Shown here piece after piece: positions 43,527 to 53,646 of a stretch of DNA of 64,000 nt. The notes below the pieces were generated by a model. It ran no database searches, had not been told where the DNA came from, and saw nothing but the letters and a program-made list of their open reading frames with translations. Made by a program: the position numbers and the translations under genes. Within the stretch, counting starts at the first letter, position 1. Each line of letters starts with the position of its first letter. This DNA is from an uncultured Bacilli bacterium (GTDB lineage: Bacteria > Bacillota_I > Bacilli_A > RF39 > UBA660): contig CANPYM010000001.1 in the NCBI GenBank assembly GCA_947588685.1, positions 81,678 through 145,677 on the forward strand, in the 5' to 3' direction.

Positions 43527-44397
43527 ATATTTCGATTAATTCGTATTCTTTAGTACCGATACCTAATTCAGCAGCAGCATCAATTGTAAGAGTACCATGA
43601 CGAGAATTAATTCTTTCTAGTAGATGGTCACGACCTGGATCATCTGAAGATTTAACCAAATCAATACAAGCTTGGTCAATAGCTACAGGATCTAGTGAAG
43701 CTAGAATACCAATATCTTTCATACAAGGATCTTCTGCTACATTACAGCAATCGCAATCTACTGACATATTACACATAATATTTATATAGGCAATATTATC
43801 TTTAAAGTGATTAACTACTGATGAAGCTGCATCAGCCATTGATTCTAAGAATTTATCTTGATCTTGATGGAACATATCTTCATAAGAACCATTACTACCA
43901 CAACAATGAATAAATCTTTTCCCTTTACTTGAAGCTACTCCGATAGATAGTTGTTTTAGAGCTCCGCCATATCCTCCCATAGGATGTCCTTTAAAATGTG
44001 ATAGGACAAGCATTGAATCATAATTTTCAATATTCTTACCAACATAGTTTTTCTTTAACACTTTACCATTTGGAATATCAAAAGCTATTTCTTCTTCGCT
44101 ATCCATAATATCAACATTAAAATATTTAGACCATTCATGATCAGCCATTAACTTTAAATGTTTTTCGGTTGTATCTCTAGCGCCATCATAAGCTGTATTA
44201 CATTCAACAATCGTACCATTTACATATTCAACCATTGGTTTCATAAACTCAGGGCGAAGATAATTTTGATTACCCTCTTCACCAGAATGAACTTTAACAG
44301 CTACTTTACCTTTTAATTCTCTACCTAAAGCTTGATACATCTTAACGACACTTTCAGGACTTAAATCCCTTGTAAAATAAACTTTAGTTTTTTCCAT
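43525..44397 (-). CDS. DUF362 protein (putative Fe-S protein), intact copy
   Basis: A 290-residue DUF362 protein. Marks: SGEEGNQNYLRPEF and SHFKGHPMGGYGGALKQL near the middle, CCGSNGSYEDMFHQDQ, and the Cys group SVDCDCCNVAEDPCMKDIG, which could hold a metal or Fe-S cluster. Family members often carry ferredoxin domains; none is present here. The biochemical role is unknown. It starts nine bases after enolase with a strong RBS (AAGGAGG), so it shares the enolase transcript. A truncated relative lies 1.7 kb downstream. Confidence 0.85.
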   Translation of the reverse strand: MEKTKVYFTRDLSPESVVKMYQALGRELKGKVAVKVHSGEEGNQNYLRPEFMKPMVEYVNGTIVECNTAYDGARDTTEKHLKLMADHEWSKYFNVDIMDSEEEIAFDIPNGKVLKKNYVGKNIENYDSMLVLSHFKGHPMGGYGGALKQLSIGVASSKGKRFIHCCGSNGSYEDMFHQDQDKFLESMADAASSVVNHFKDNIAYINIMCNMSVDCDCCNVAEDPCMKDIGILASLDPVAIDQACIDLVKSSDDPGRDHLLERINSRHGTLTIDAAAELGIGTKEYELIEI

Positions 44398-44406
44398 TTT
44401 TCCTCC

Positions 44407-45645
<1,239 letters not shown>

Positions 45646-45718
45646 CTACTATGGACCTAATTATATTATATCAAGTTTTAAACTTCTTTCCTATACCTTT
45701 TAAACTTTTTTCAAAATA

Positions 45719-45735
45719 AAACCCGCTTATGCGGG
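45719..45735 (-). terminator. Terminator of the gene at 45727
   Basis: CCCGC pairs with GCGGG over TTAT and is followed by TTTTATTTT on the minus strand. Confidence 0.7.
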
Positions 45736-46170
45736 ATCATTTATTTTAACAATTTGCCATTTACCTTTAATACGTCTTATTTTAGCTGTAACAGGAATAT
45801 CTACAGAGCCATAAATAATACCGCCATCTTTATAACACATCTTAGTATAAGTAAACCAAATATAACCACTAAAGAAGCCATGAATCTTAATCCGATCATT
45901 TACCTTAACTAAAATATTATCACGGATATCATTATAATCGTTTTCCGTTAGAACTTTTTTGTCGCTAACATACTTACTGCTACACTCTCCGTATTCTTGA
46001 ATTAGAGGAGTATCTTTTAGGTCTTCATAATATACTGGATTTTCTTTTAAGGCTTCAGTAAACTCTTTTTTTATTTTACTAGTATTACCAAAAATAGAGT
46101 TTAAAACAATATTCAGAATTAACAATAAAATAATGATTAAAACATATATCTTAATTCTTTTCTTTTTCAT
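45727..46170 (-). CDS. Unknown exported or membrane-anchored protein
   Basis: A 147-residue protein with an N-terminal membrane segment (IYVLIIILLLILNIVLNSIF) and an outer domain of ~115 residues with two Cys (GECSSK, TKMCYK) that could form a disulfide. The end GKWQIVKINDP is like small NTF2-type or lipoprotein-like domains. No lipobox. It follows the decayed ftsW tail. I do not recognise it. Confidence 0.6.
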   Translation of the reverse strand: MKKKRIKIYVLIIILLLILNIVLNSIFGNTSKIKKEFTEALKENPVYYEDLKDTPLIQEYGECSSKYVSDKKVLTENDYNDIRDNILVKVNDRIKIHGFFSGYIWFTYTKMCYKDGGIIYGSVDIPVTAKIRRIKGKWQIVKINDPA

Positions 46171-46232
46171 ATAACTATCATCCTATCAATAATTATAGCA
46201 TTCAACTTAGGGGTTGTAAATATATAGTTATC

Positions 46233-46326
46233 TTAACAGTTTTTTGATATATTCATAAGTACCTATTGTAATAATTAGACTACTCCCCATAGTCTAAGAA
46301 AGGTAGTATAACTTCTATAGCGTTAC
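46233..46326 (-). pseudogene. Decayed copy of the ftsW 3' end
   Basis: Aligned by eye with 51541-51635, the true ftsW end. TTTTTTGATATATTCATAAG is identical, followed by an 11-13-base deletion, then ATTGTAATAA, ACTACTCCC and TAAGAAAGGTAG shared in the same order. On the minus strand it would encode SYGGSSLLIT-like text but is broken by stops. It is in the same orientation as ftsW. Confidence 0.85.
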
Positions 46327-46413
46327 AACTTTATCTTCTAATGTGTTAATCGAGAAAGTTTTACTACCACTTTTAATTAAATTAAAAGGTTCATCATGTA
46401 AATGTATGTGCAT
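46315..46413 (-). pseudogene. Truncated ASCH-domain-like gene, N-terminal part only
   Basis: A 32-codon frame begins MHIHLHDEPFNLIKSGSKTF, like the start of ASCH/DUF3850 proteins (MHxLxxxPFxxIKxGxKxxExR). The frame runs into the ftsW remnant and stops, so the ASCH core is missing. It is 21 bases after the 75-residue gene. Confidence 0.5.
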
Positions 46414-46434
46414 ATAAATATTCTTAATATTACT

Positions 46435-46662
46435 CTAATGGTTCTTAGCTCTTTCTTTTATACCTTCACCAAAACAATCTTGATATAAATTTGTTTCTTC
46501 AATTGGTATATTGTTTTTAAGAGCCTCAGCTATTATCTCTGTCTTTAACTTATAATTATGACTAGAGTACCAGTCAATAGGAAATACATCCTTCTTCTCA
46601 TTATATTTTTCTTTATAACGTAATTCTGCAATAGTATATAAATTATAATCTAATTCATCCAT
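46435..46662 (-). CDS. Small unknown protein
   Basis: A 75-residue acidic-basic helical protein containing PIDWYSSHNYKLKTEII and YQDCFGEGIKE. I do not recognise a named family. It starts ten bases after the zincin gene with a strong RBS (AGGAGG), so it is co-expressed with it and could be its immunity or chaperone partner; this is inference only. Confidence 0.6.
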   Translation of the reverse strand: MDELDYNLYTIAELRYKEKYNEKKDVFPIDWYSSHNYKLKTEIIAEALKNNIPIEETNLYQDCFGEGIKERAKNH

Positions 46663-46671
46663 AAATTCCTC

Positions 46672-49600
46672 CTATAAATTAACTTTTTTACTATCTTCAT
46701 AAGTAGGTAGTTTAAGTATCTTTTCCTTATAAAAATCATCTAATAAATCAACTAATTCATCACCAACAATAGCTCTTAAAATTTGAAGAGCTTCTTCACT
46801 TCTTTTAGATTTAATTATCACTGAATAATTAGCTACCATTTCAGTAAAAACGTGTATTTCACCTTTAACATAATATCTAATTCCATGTCCATAGGCTGGT
46901 AAAATAAGTTCTTCACCATTTTTTAATAATCTACTATGAAGTTTACCACCTGTAATCGCATCAATAATATCACTAATAGCTAATAAGGCATCATGATCAT
47001 ATCGTAATATTAAATCAGCTAATTCGCCCGTTTCAATTTCTTTTTTTTGCTTAACATATTCTTCAATAGTAACCGACTTAGATAAAATTATATCGATGGT
47101 TTCATCTGTATAACCTTTATCATGATAAATTCGTTTAATATCTGTTTTTTTGGCATCTAATAAAGCTCTTAATTCCTCACTACTACTATCAATTCTACTA
47201 GGTGTTATATGTTTAGAAACAATAATTTCAGCTTCTTTCATTGCTTCACTATGAAGCTCTTTCAAATGCTTCATAAACTGATCAATTCTCGCAATAAATT
47301 GGGGATTACTTTGCACCCTTTTTATTATTTCATCAAGATTATCAGGTATAGCATAACTAGTTAAGTAATAATGTAAAGCATGCCCTGTTTCATGATTAAG
47401 TACACTAATTATTGCATGTCCAACACAAATGCCTTCTTTTTCATAGAAAACACCATTCCTACCCTCTAAATATTCATATTTAAAATCAGGATTTTTCTTT
47501 TTAATTTCAATTAAAGCTTTGACTTCTTCTATAAACATAGGATTAATGCTCGTTATATAGCGATAAGAAGCAATAAGGGCTTCAATTAGATTTGGATCAC
47601 TTTTACCATCCTGCATAAAAAGAACTCTTAACTCTTCTAATAAATCTTCAACAGGAGAAACAAATCCCTTAGCAAATTCTTCATTTTTTAGTTGAACATA
47701 AACCACATCACAATCGAATTTATCAAATTTCTTACCTTTATCAAATTTCTCCAATTTCTTACTAACTGACATTGTTGAGCCTGAAATACCTAATTTTTTT
47801 AATTCAGCAGAAACCTCTGGGTGTCTTAATATTCTAGGATTTAAAATTTTCTGCAAAGTGATATCACGATCAAAAGTTAATAAATAATATAATAAACTAT
47901 GATTTTCAGCATCTCTAGATACTAACAATGATGGATTTAAGGCTTCAGCATATCCTAAAACATCATTTTGAACTAACTGAATATAACATTTAGCTATTGT
48001 TTGAGGATCATAAGTTAAAAATCTTTTCTTTTCTAGTTTCAGATCCATACCTTTCTTAATACATGAAATAATATATTGTAAATAGTTAGATGGGTATGAT
48101 GGGTAATCCACCAATAGTTTTAAATCAGCATGAACCATTAAATCAGGGCGTTTATATTTATATAATAACGTTAGTGTTTTAATACGCTTAAATTCAAACC
48201 TTGGATGTATAGGTTGATTATTCTTTAAAAGATATTCAAAATAGGTCGTAAATTTATACCTTTTCCAAAGAAGGTCTTCACTACCAAACATGATAAATGG
48301 CTTATAACCCTTATTAAATAATTGAAGGATTTTTTTATCATCTAAATATATACGTCTTTTTTCTATACTCTTTAATATAAAATCGAAAAATTTAGGATTA
48401 GCCAAATATTTTTCTACAGCAAAATATCCATTATTATTAACAAATAGTGCTTCTAATATATCATAACTAATAATACTATAGCAATCATATTTTAAAACAT
48501 ATTCTACGATACGTATATCATGTCCACTAGAACAAGCAATACAATTATAGTAACCCTCTTTGATTAATAAATCTATCAACTTTTGATTATTACCAATATC
48601 TTCGTATAACATATCTTTTTTTATGTAATCAATAGCATAATGATTTTTTATCATAATCAAAACTGCTTGAAGATTTTGTAGCAAAGCTGTTTTAACATTA
48701 GATATATCAATACCATGATTTATCATATACTCTAATATTATTACACCATTTTCCATAGGTTCAATTAAATCCTCTATACAATAAACTTTTGGTAAAGGTT
48801 TTCCATTGCTTATAGCTTTAAAAACATCTTCTTTTGTGGGTAAATAACTTAGAAAATCAGTTATGTCAAAGTTCTCCCTTGATATAGTTCTTAAATCGGA
48901 TACGAATTTGAAGGCAGCATCATTTACCGATTGATTATTCGCAAAATATTTAAGTGTTAAATCTCTATTTATTTCTAGCATATAAGAGAAAACAGGTTTT
49001 TCTATAGAATCATTCTTGGAATCTTGAGTAATTGGAAATAGATTAATATTGCTGGGTAGTTTCAAGCCGTTTTCTATAAACTTCAAATATATTATCGCTA
49101 AACTACGATTATCACTAGCTGTAATAAAATCAACACTAATATTTTCTTCTTTAATTTTTTTAATTATACCTATTAGATAACTATTTTCTAAACTAGGATA
49201 ATTAACTAAAATATCATTTCTTACAAACGCTAACATCTCTCTATATAAACCATTTTGATATAAAATATCCGTTATTTGAAGATTATTTACTTCAATATTA
49301 AAATTTCGTAAATTTACTCCCCTATTAATTAAGTCTTGAAGCATAGTAATACCATTAGGCATTGTCTTTGTTAAAAATTCTGGCTTAGCATATAACATTA
49401 AATCAAGACGTCCTATATCACTAAGACATTTATATAAAGTATCAAAATCGTTTATTTTTCCAATAATCTCTTTAAATAAACTAGGAGCTTTATATTTATT
49501 TAATAATTTAGCAAATAAATAACCACTTATAGTTTTTTCAAATAAGCGATTGTACATATCTAGATAAGGAAAACTTACCTTACGTTCATCTGATTTGCGA

Positions 49601-49887
49601 AGCATTATTTCAATAATAGTCTCACCAGGTCCTTGAAATAATAAATCAATGTTATCATATCTTTTTAAAAAGTAACCATTTAAAGCTGCTCTTTTTAATA
49701 ATTTATAATTATTACTAACATCATGACATAGCTCTTCTTTATCAATAATAATTCCTTTGCTCATTATATAATCAAAGTAATCTTTACCATCCTCATCTTT
49801 TAAAAATAAGTCATTAATTGTTACATAATCGGAACCTCTAATACATTCTAATTTTTTTAAAGAATTTATTCGCACAAAACTCCTCAT
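46672..49887 (-). CDS. Giant ankyrin-like repeat protein with a C-terminal HExxH zincin domain
   Basis: A 1071-residue soluble protein. Residues ~1-720 are degenerate helical repeats with the flavour of ankyrin repeats (YKCLSDIGRLDLMLYAKPEF, then LQDLINRGVNLRNF; LEYMINHGIDISNV). Residues ~720-1071 form a metalloprotease-like domain: zinc motif HETGH at ~832-836 in ISVLNHETGHALHYYL, and a candidate third ligand Glu at ~1016 in HVFTEMVANY. This fits a gluzincin (ATLF-like) arrangement. No signal peptide. The repeats probably select a target protein. It lies behind an SOS polymerase-YolD pair, 36 bases after yolD, with a possible own -10 (TATAAT). Confidence 0.75.
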   Translation of the reverse strand: MRSFVRINSLKKLECIRGSDYVTINDLFLKDEDGKDYFDYIMSKGIIIDKEELCHDVSNNYKLLKRAALNGYFLKRYDNIDLLFQGPGETIIEIMLRKSDERKVSFPYLDMYNRLFEKTISGYLFAKLLNKYKAPSLFKEIIGKINDFDTLYKCLSDIGRLDLMLYAKPEFLTKTMPNGITMLQDLINRGVNLRNFNIEVNNLQITDILYQNGLYREMLAFVRNDILVNYPSLENSYLIGIIKKIKEENISVDFITASDNRSLAIIYLKFIENGLKLPSNINLFPITQDSKNDSIEKPVFSYMLEINRDLTLKYFANNQSVNDAAFKFVSDLRTISRENFDITDFLSYLPTKEDVFKAISNGKPLPKVYCIEDLIEPMENGVIILEYMINHGIDISNVKTALLQNLQAVLIMIKNHYAIDYIKKDMLYEDIGNNQKLIDLLIKEGYYNCIACSSGHDIRIVEYVLKYDCYSIISYDILEALFVNNNGYFAVEKYLANPKFFDFILKSIEKRRIYLDDKKILQLFNKGYKPFIMFGSEDLLWKRYKFTTYFEYLLKNNQPIHPRFEFKRIKTLTLLYKYKRPDLMVHADLKLLVDYPSYPSNYLQYIISCIKKGMDLKLEKKRFLTYDPQTIAKCYIQLVQNDVLGYAEALNPSLLVSRDAENHSLLYYLLTFDRDITLQKILNPRILRHPEVSAELKKLGISGSTMSVSKKLEKFDKGKKFDKFDCDVVYVQLKNEEFAKGFVSPVEDLLEELRVLFMQDGKSDPNLIEALIASYRYITSINPMFIEEVKALIEIKKKNPDFKYEYLEGRNGVFYEKEGICVGHAIISVLNHETGHALHYYLTSYAIPDNLDEIIKRVQSNPQFIARIDQFMKHLKELHSEAMKEAEIIVSKHITPSRIDSSSEELRALLDAKKTDIKRIYHDKGYTDETIDIILSKSVTIEEYVKQKKEIETGELADLILRYDHDALLAISDIIDAITGGKLHSRLLKNGEELILPAYGHGIRYYVKGEIHVFTEMVANYSVIIKSKRSEEALQILRAIVGDELVDLLDDFYKEKILKLPTYEDSKKVNL

Positions 49888-49923
49888 TAAATCGCACCCT
49901 ATCTATTTTGATTATAGCATATT

Positions 49924-50232
49924 TTATTTATTAATAATAGTTATATCTATAATATCATCTAGGTAAATATGAGTGTTTTTTAATATTAACTCTTTTTTTA
50001 ATTTATCAACTTTTTGAACAATATCAATGGTTTCAATATATTCTAAATTATAATAATATTTAATTAAAATACTATCTCCTATTTTTATTTTTTGTAATTT
50101 ATAATCTAAAGATACTAAAAAGTCGTCATCAAAGGCTTTTTTATTTTCAATATTTTTTTCTACTTGTCTTAAAGTTTCCTTAAAGCCTTTTAAAGCATCA
50201 AAAGGTTGAAACTGCATAGCATTATTCGGCAT
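49924..50232 (-). CDS. YolD-like protein
   Basis: A 102-residue YolD-like protein: N-terminal FQPFDALKGFKETLRQVEK (compare WxPFxALxG) and a beta-rich end of the kind that closes the YolD domain (YIETIDIVQKVD, then HIYLDDIIDI). YolD proteins are encoded with UvrX/YqjW-type Y-family polymerases and belong to the SOS response. It overlaps the polymerase gene by 11 bases. Confidence 0.85.
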   Translation of the reverse strand: MPNNAMQFQPFDALKGFKETLRQVEKNIENKKAFDDDFLVSLDYKLQKIKIGDSILIKYYYNLEYIETIDIVQKVDKLKKELILKNTHIYLDDIIDITIINK

Positions 50233-51478
50233 TATGTCCTCCTATTAATTTATTTCTTTCTAATTGGGTAGCACATTCTTGATAACTAGTTGCTCGTAAA
50301 ATCGTATTTTTGCCAAACTTATCTTTAATATCTAAAATCGTTTTTTCTAAGATATTGTCTATTTCTTCCTCTTCTAAAGAAGAAAACAGATCTAATTGCG
50401 TATATTTTTTAGGTTTAACATTTCCAAAACTAATACCTAATCTTCTAATAGGCACTTCTTCAGCTACTTGATAGTCATACTCATTTAAAATATAATTTAA
50501 TATTTTATGAAAATTATTCGTTTCTTCTTTTAACTTAAAAGATATCCTTAAAGGTTTAATAGCATCTTTAGAATATCCTATATAAAAGCCAATTAAATTT
50601 GTAGCATAATTATTTCTTATTAATTCTAATACCATATTATCAACCATTTCGGTTAAAACAATACGGGCACTTTTATAATCATAATCTTTATATAATATTT
50701 GACTATTAGATAAAGAATTATTTTTAGGCTTATAGGCTTTAATATCCGCCATTGTACATTCTTCTCTTCCCCAAGCATGATCTATTAAGTATTTAGCATT
50801 AATACCAAATTCTTTATAAAGTAATTCTTCTTTAGCATGCGCTACATCATACATATCTTTTAAATGTAATTTATGTAATCTAGCTTCTGTTCCATAACTA
50901 ATACGCCAAAAATCAGTAATAGGTAAATGATGCCATAAAGTCTCTTTATATTTATTTTCATCTAAATAACCAATATGACTCTTACTATGTTTAGCTGTTA
51001 TATCTAAAGCTACTTTCGTAAGATATAAATTAGTACCTATACCTGCTGATGAAGTAATACCTGTTGTTTTTAGGATATCATCCATAATCATTTTAGCCAT
51101 CTCAATTGGATTCTTATTATATAATTTTAAATAATTAGTAATATCTAAAAACATTTCATCAATAGAATATGGATGAATATCATCTTTAGATATATATTTA
51201 AGATAAATAGAATAAATCCAAGCTGAATACTTAATATATAATTTCATTCTAGGTTTAGCTACAATAGGATGTACATTCTTAGGTATCTCCCATACCCGAC
51301 ACCTATTCCTTATTCCCCTTTCCTTCATTTTAGGGCTAATAGCTAAACAAATAGCGCCTTTAGCGCGATCCGGATCAGCAACAACTAAATCCGTTTTAAA
51401 AGGATCCAATCCTCTTTCAACACATTCTACAGAGGCATAAAAAGTTTTTAAATCAATACATAAATAAATACGACTCAT
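50222..51478 (-). CDS. Y-family DNA polymerase (UvrX/YqjW type)
   Basis: A 418-residue translesion polymerase. The catalytic palm begins YLCIDLKTFYASVECVERG with the metal Asp, and has YSIDEMFLDIT (second Asp-Glu) and SSAGIGTNLYLTKVALD. A clamp-binding motif QLDLF is near residue 370. The little-finger domain follows SLSNSQILYKDYD. In Bacillus such enzymes (UvrX/YqjW) are SOS-induced. A LexA box overlaps its promoter. It is the first gene of the cassette inserted behind ftsW. Confidence 0.93.
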   Translation of the reverse strand: MSRIYLCIDLKTFYASVECVERGLDPFKTDLVVADPDRAKGAICLAISPKMKERGIRNRCRVWEIPKNVHPIVAKPRMKLYIKYSAWIYSIYLKYISKDDIHPYSIDEMFLDITNYLKLYNKNPIEMAKMIMDDILKTTGITSSAGIGTNLYLTKVALDITAKHSKSHIGYLDENKYKETLWHHLPITDFWRISYGTEARLHKLHLKDMYDVAHAKEELLYKEFGINAKYLIDHAWGREECTMADIKAYKPKNNSLSNSQILYKDYDYKSARIVLTEMVDNMVLELIRNNYATNLIGFYIGYSKDAIKPLRISFKLKEETNNFHKILNYILNEYDYQVAEEVPIRRLGISFGNVKPKKYTQLDLFSSLEEEEIDNILEKTILDIKDKFGKNTILRATSYQECATQLERNKLIGGHNAE

Positions 51479-51502
51479 TATCCCCCTCTTTTCTACATTC
51501 TT

Positions 51503-51531
51503 ATTATAGCAAACATTTGTTCATGTATCAA
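51503..51531 (-). promoter_or_regulatory. SOS promoter: LexA box inside the polymerase promoter
   Basis: On the minus strand TTGATA, 17 bases and TATAAT. The spacer holds TGAACAAATGTTTG (51510-51523), which matches the Gram-positive LexA consensus GAACRNRYGTTYG completely. LexA bound here would cover both promoter boxes. Confidence 0.85.
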
Positions 51532-51538
51532 TCTCTTT

Positions 51539-52600
51539 TTAACAATTTTTTGATATATTCATAAGTACACCCATACTTACCATTGTAATAAGTAAACTAC
51601 TCCCACCATAGCTTAAGAAAGGTAGCGTTACTCCTGTAACAGGTACAAGACCAATTACGACACTAAGATTTAAAATAGTTTGAAAAGCAAGACCAAAAGT
51701 AATGCCAAAGGCCATATTTTTAGCAAATTTATCAGGAGCATTTAAAGCAATTCTAATGCCGCAATATATTAGTGTTATAAATAAAGTAGCTACTATTAAA
51801 ACGCCAAGGAAGCCAAACTCTTCACTAATAATAGAAAAAATAAAATCCGTTTGCGGTTCGGGTAGATAGAAATGTTTTTGAATAGAGTTCCCAAAGCCTA
51901 GACCAAATATACCGCCAGGACCAATGGCATATAAAGATTGGATAATTTGAAATCCGGAACCTAAAGGATCGCGCCACGGATTAACAAAAGATAAAATACG
52001 TCGTAAACGATATGGGGCGATTAAAATAAGTCCTACAATGCCCGCTAACCCACCGATGCCAAGTTTAACAATTAAAGAAATTTTTAAACCATTAATAAAT
52101 AAAATACCAAAAATAGTCATCACGATAACAGTTCCGGTTCCAAAGTCTGGTTGTAACATAATAATACCAAAAATAAACATTGTAAGCATTATGACGGGTC
52201 CTAATTTCTTATGTGTTGTCAAATATTTTGATGAAAAGATAATCAAAGCTAATTTCGTAAACTCACTCGGTTGGATACCAAAAGATCCAATCCCAAACCA
52301 ACTGCGACTACCATTTCGAATCGTACCAATACCAGGTATTAAAACAAGAACAAGTAAGATAATACAACCAATTAGCAGATGTTTAGCATATTTATAATAA
52401 TATTCATAATCAATTTTACTTACAAAATACATTAGAAGAAGACCGATAATAAGGAAAAGGCCTTGATTACGAACAAATTTAAAAGGTGTATTAAACTTAT
52501 ATTCTGACCAAACATAAGATGCTGAATAAATCATAATAAGCCCGAATATCGAAAGAGCAAGAACGCTTATAACTAATAACCAATCAACCTTTTTATGCAT
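51539..52600 (-). CDS. ftsW: FtsW/RodA-type peptidoglycan polymerase
   Basis: A 353-residue SEDS-family glycosyltransferase with ten membrane segments, polymerising lipid II. Marks: GSRSWFGIGSFGIQPSEFTKL, LQPDFGTG, and PEPQTDFIFSIISEEFG in the large outer loop, which holds the essential Asp. The ATG at 52598-52600 overlaps the mraY stop and has GGAGTGTGG in front; the longer track start adds 19 unlikely residues. The order mraY-ftsW fits a division-type (ftsW) gene. A damaged copy of its 3' end lies 5.2 kb downstream. Confidence 0.93.
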   Translation of the reverse strand: MHKKVDWLLVISVLALSIFGLIMIYSASYVWSEYKFNTPFKFVRNQGLFLIIGLLLMYFVSKIDYEYYYKYAKHLLIGCIILLVLVLIPGIGTIRNGSRSWFGIGSFGIQPSEFTKLALIIFSSKYLTTHKKLGPVIMLTMFIFGIIMLQPDFGTGTVIVMTIFGILFINGLKISLIVKLGIGGLAGIVGLILIAPYRLRRILSFVNPWRDPLGSGFQIIQSLYAIGPGGIFGLGFGNSIQKHFYLPEPQTDFIFSIISEEFGFLGVLIVATLFITLIYCGIRIALNAPDKFAKNMAFGITFGLAFQTILNLSVVIGLVPVTGVTLPFLSYGGSSLLITMVSMGVLMNISKNC

Positions 52601-53586
52601 TATATCCACACTCCAAATAATAACGAAATTAAACTTCCAAAAAGGCCAACAAGCCAAAATAACTTAACGACTTCAACTTCCGGCATCATTTGTTCAAAAG
52701 TATGGTGGATGGGTGTCATCGGAAAGATTCTTTTATGAGTTAATTTATAATAGAATCTTTGAATAAGACAACTGATAGTTTCTAGTACAAAGACAATGCC
52801 AATGACAATAAGAAGTAACTCATGGCGCGTTAAAATGGCAATCATTCCTAAAGTTGCACCTAAAGCAAGCGATCCGGTATCACCCATAAATATTTTAGCG
52901 GGATAAGAATTAAACATTAAGAAACCTAAAGAAGAACCTAATAGAGCAAAAATAAATAAACCAATTTCAAAATATCCTTCTAACCACCCTGTATTTAAAG
53001 TAATAATGCCAAGGGTAAAAAAAGCAATAATAGAAAGTCCACATGCTAAGCCATCCAAGCCGTCCGTTAAGTTAACTGCATTACTGCCACTTGTTAAGAC
53101 AAGTAAAATAAAGATGCCATATAACCACCCAATATTAACTTTAATATTGAGGGTATGAATCCAAATTAAAGGTTCATTTCCTCCTTTTAAGAAAAAGTAA
53201 AAAATGATTACAGCCACCATAATTTGAAGAGCTAATTTACTACTTTCACTCAAACCTTGATTATTATGTCTTTTAATAATTAAATAATCATCAATTAATC
53301 CAATCAGGCCATAACTAAGGAAAGTAAATATAACAATAAATAGATTATAACTGAAAGTTATTTTATCTAATATAAGTAAAATAAAGATTAACCAAAGGGG
53401 TGGCAAAATAAAAATTAATCCTCCCATTGTCGGTGTATGCGATTTACTTTTATGACGTTCTGATAAATAGATACTTAAAGTTTGCTCACGACCTTTTTTC
53501 TTTAAATATGGTATTAAAATAAAGCCTAGTAAAATGGACATAAATAAACTTATCATAGCTACTAAAATTATTTTCATAACAAGCAT
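52600..53586 (-). CDS. mraY: MraY, phospho-MurNAc-pentapeptide transferase
   Basis: A 328-residue membrane enzyme that makes lipid I. Signatures: HKSKSHTPTMGGLIF, the catalytic Asp pairs in GLIDDYLI and AVNLTDGLDGLA, and FMGDTGSLALG. About ten membrane segments. The RBS AGGTGATAAG supports the first ATG. It is followed directly by ftsW and preceded by a terminator-bounded small gene; murD and murG are not here. Confidence 0.97.
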   Translation of the reverse strand: MLVMKIILVAMISLFMSILLGFILIPYLKKKGREQTLSIYLSERHKSKSHTPTMGGLIFILPPLWLIFILLILDKITFSYNLFIVIFTFLSYGLIGLIDDYLIIKRHNNQGLSESSKLALQIMVAVIIFYFFLKGGNEPLIWIHTLNIKVNIGWLYGIFILLVLTSGSNAVNLTDGLDGLACGLSIIAFFTLGIITLNTGWLEGYFEIGLFIFALLGSSLGFLMFNSYPAKIFMGDTGSLALGATLGMIAILTRHELLLIVIGIVFVLETISCLIQRFYYKLTHKRIFPMTPIHHTFEQMMPEVEVVKLFWLVGLFGSLISLLFGVWI

Positions 53587-53616
53587 CTTATCACCTAATA
53601 AAATATATTCTAATAT

Positions 53617-53646
53617 TAAAAAAAAAGGACATTTACTTGTCCTTTT
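53617..53646 (-). terminator. Terminator before mraY
   Basis: AAAAGGACA and TGTCCTTTT pair around a 6-base loop and the minus strand continues into T9. It lies between the gene at 53633 and mraY, so mraY-ftsW needs read-through or its own promoter. Confidence 0.8.

Larger units (their letters stand above)
46171..46434. other. Debris region between 45727 gene and the SOS cassette
   Basis: Holds two gene fragments head to tail: a decayed ftsW 3' end (46233-46326) and an ASCH-like N-terminal fragment (46315-46413). No intact gene. Confidence 0.7.
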
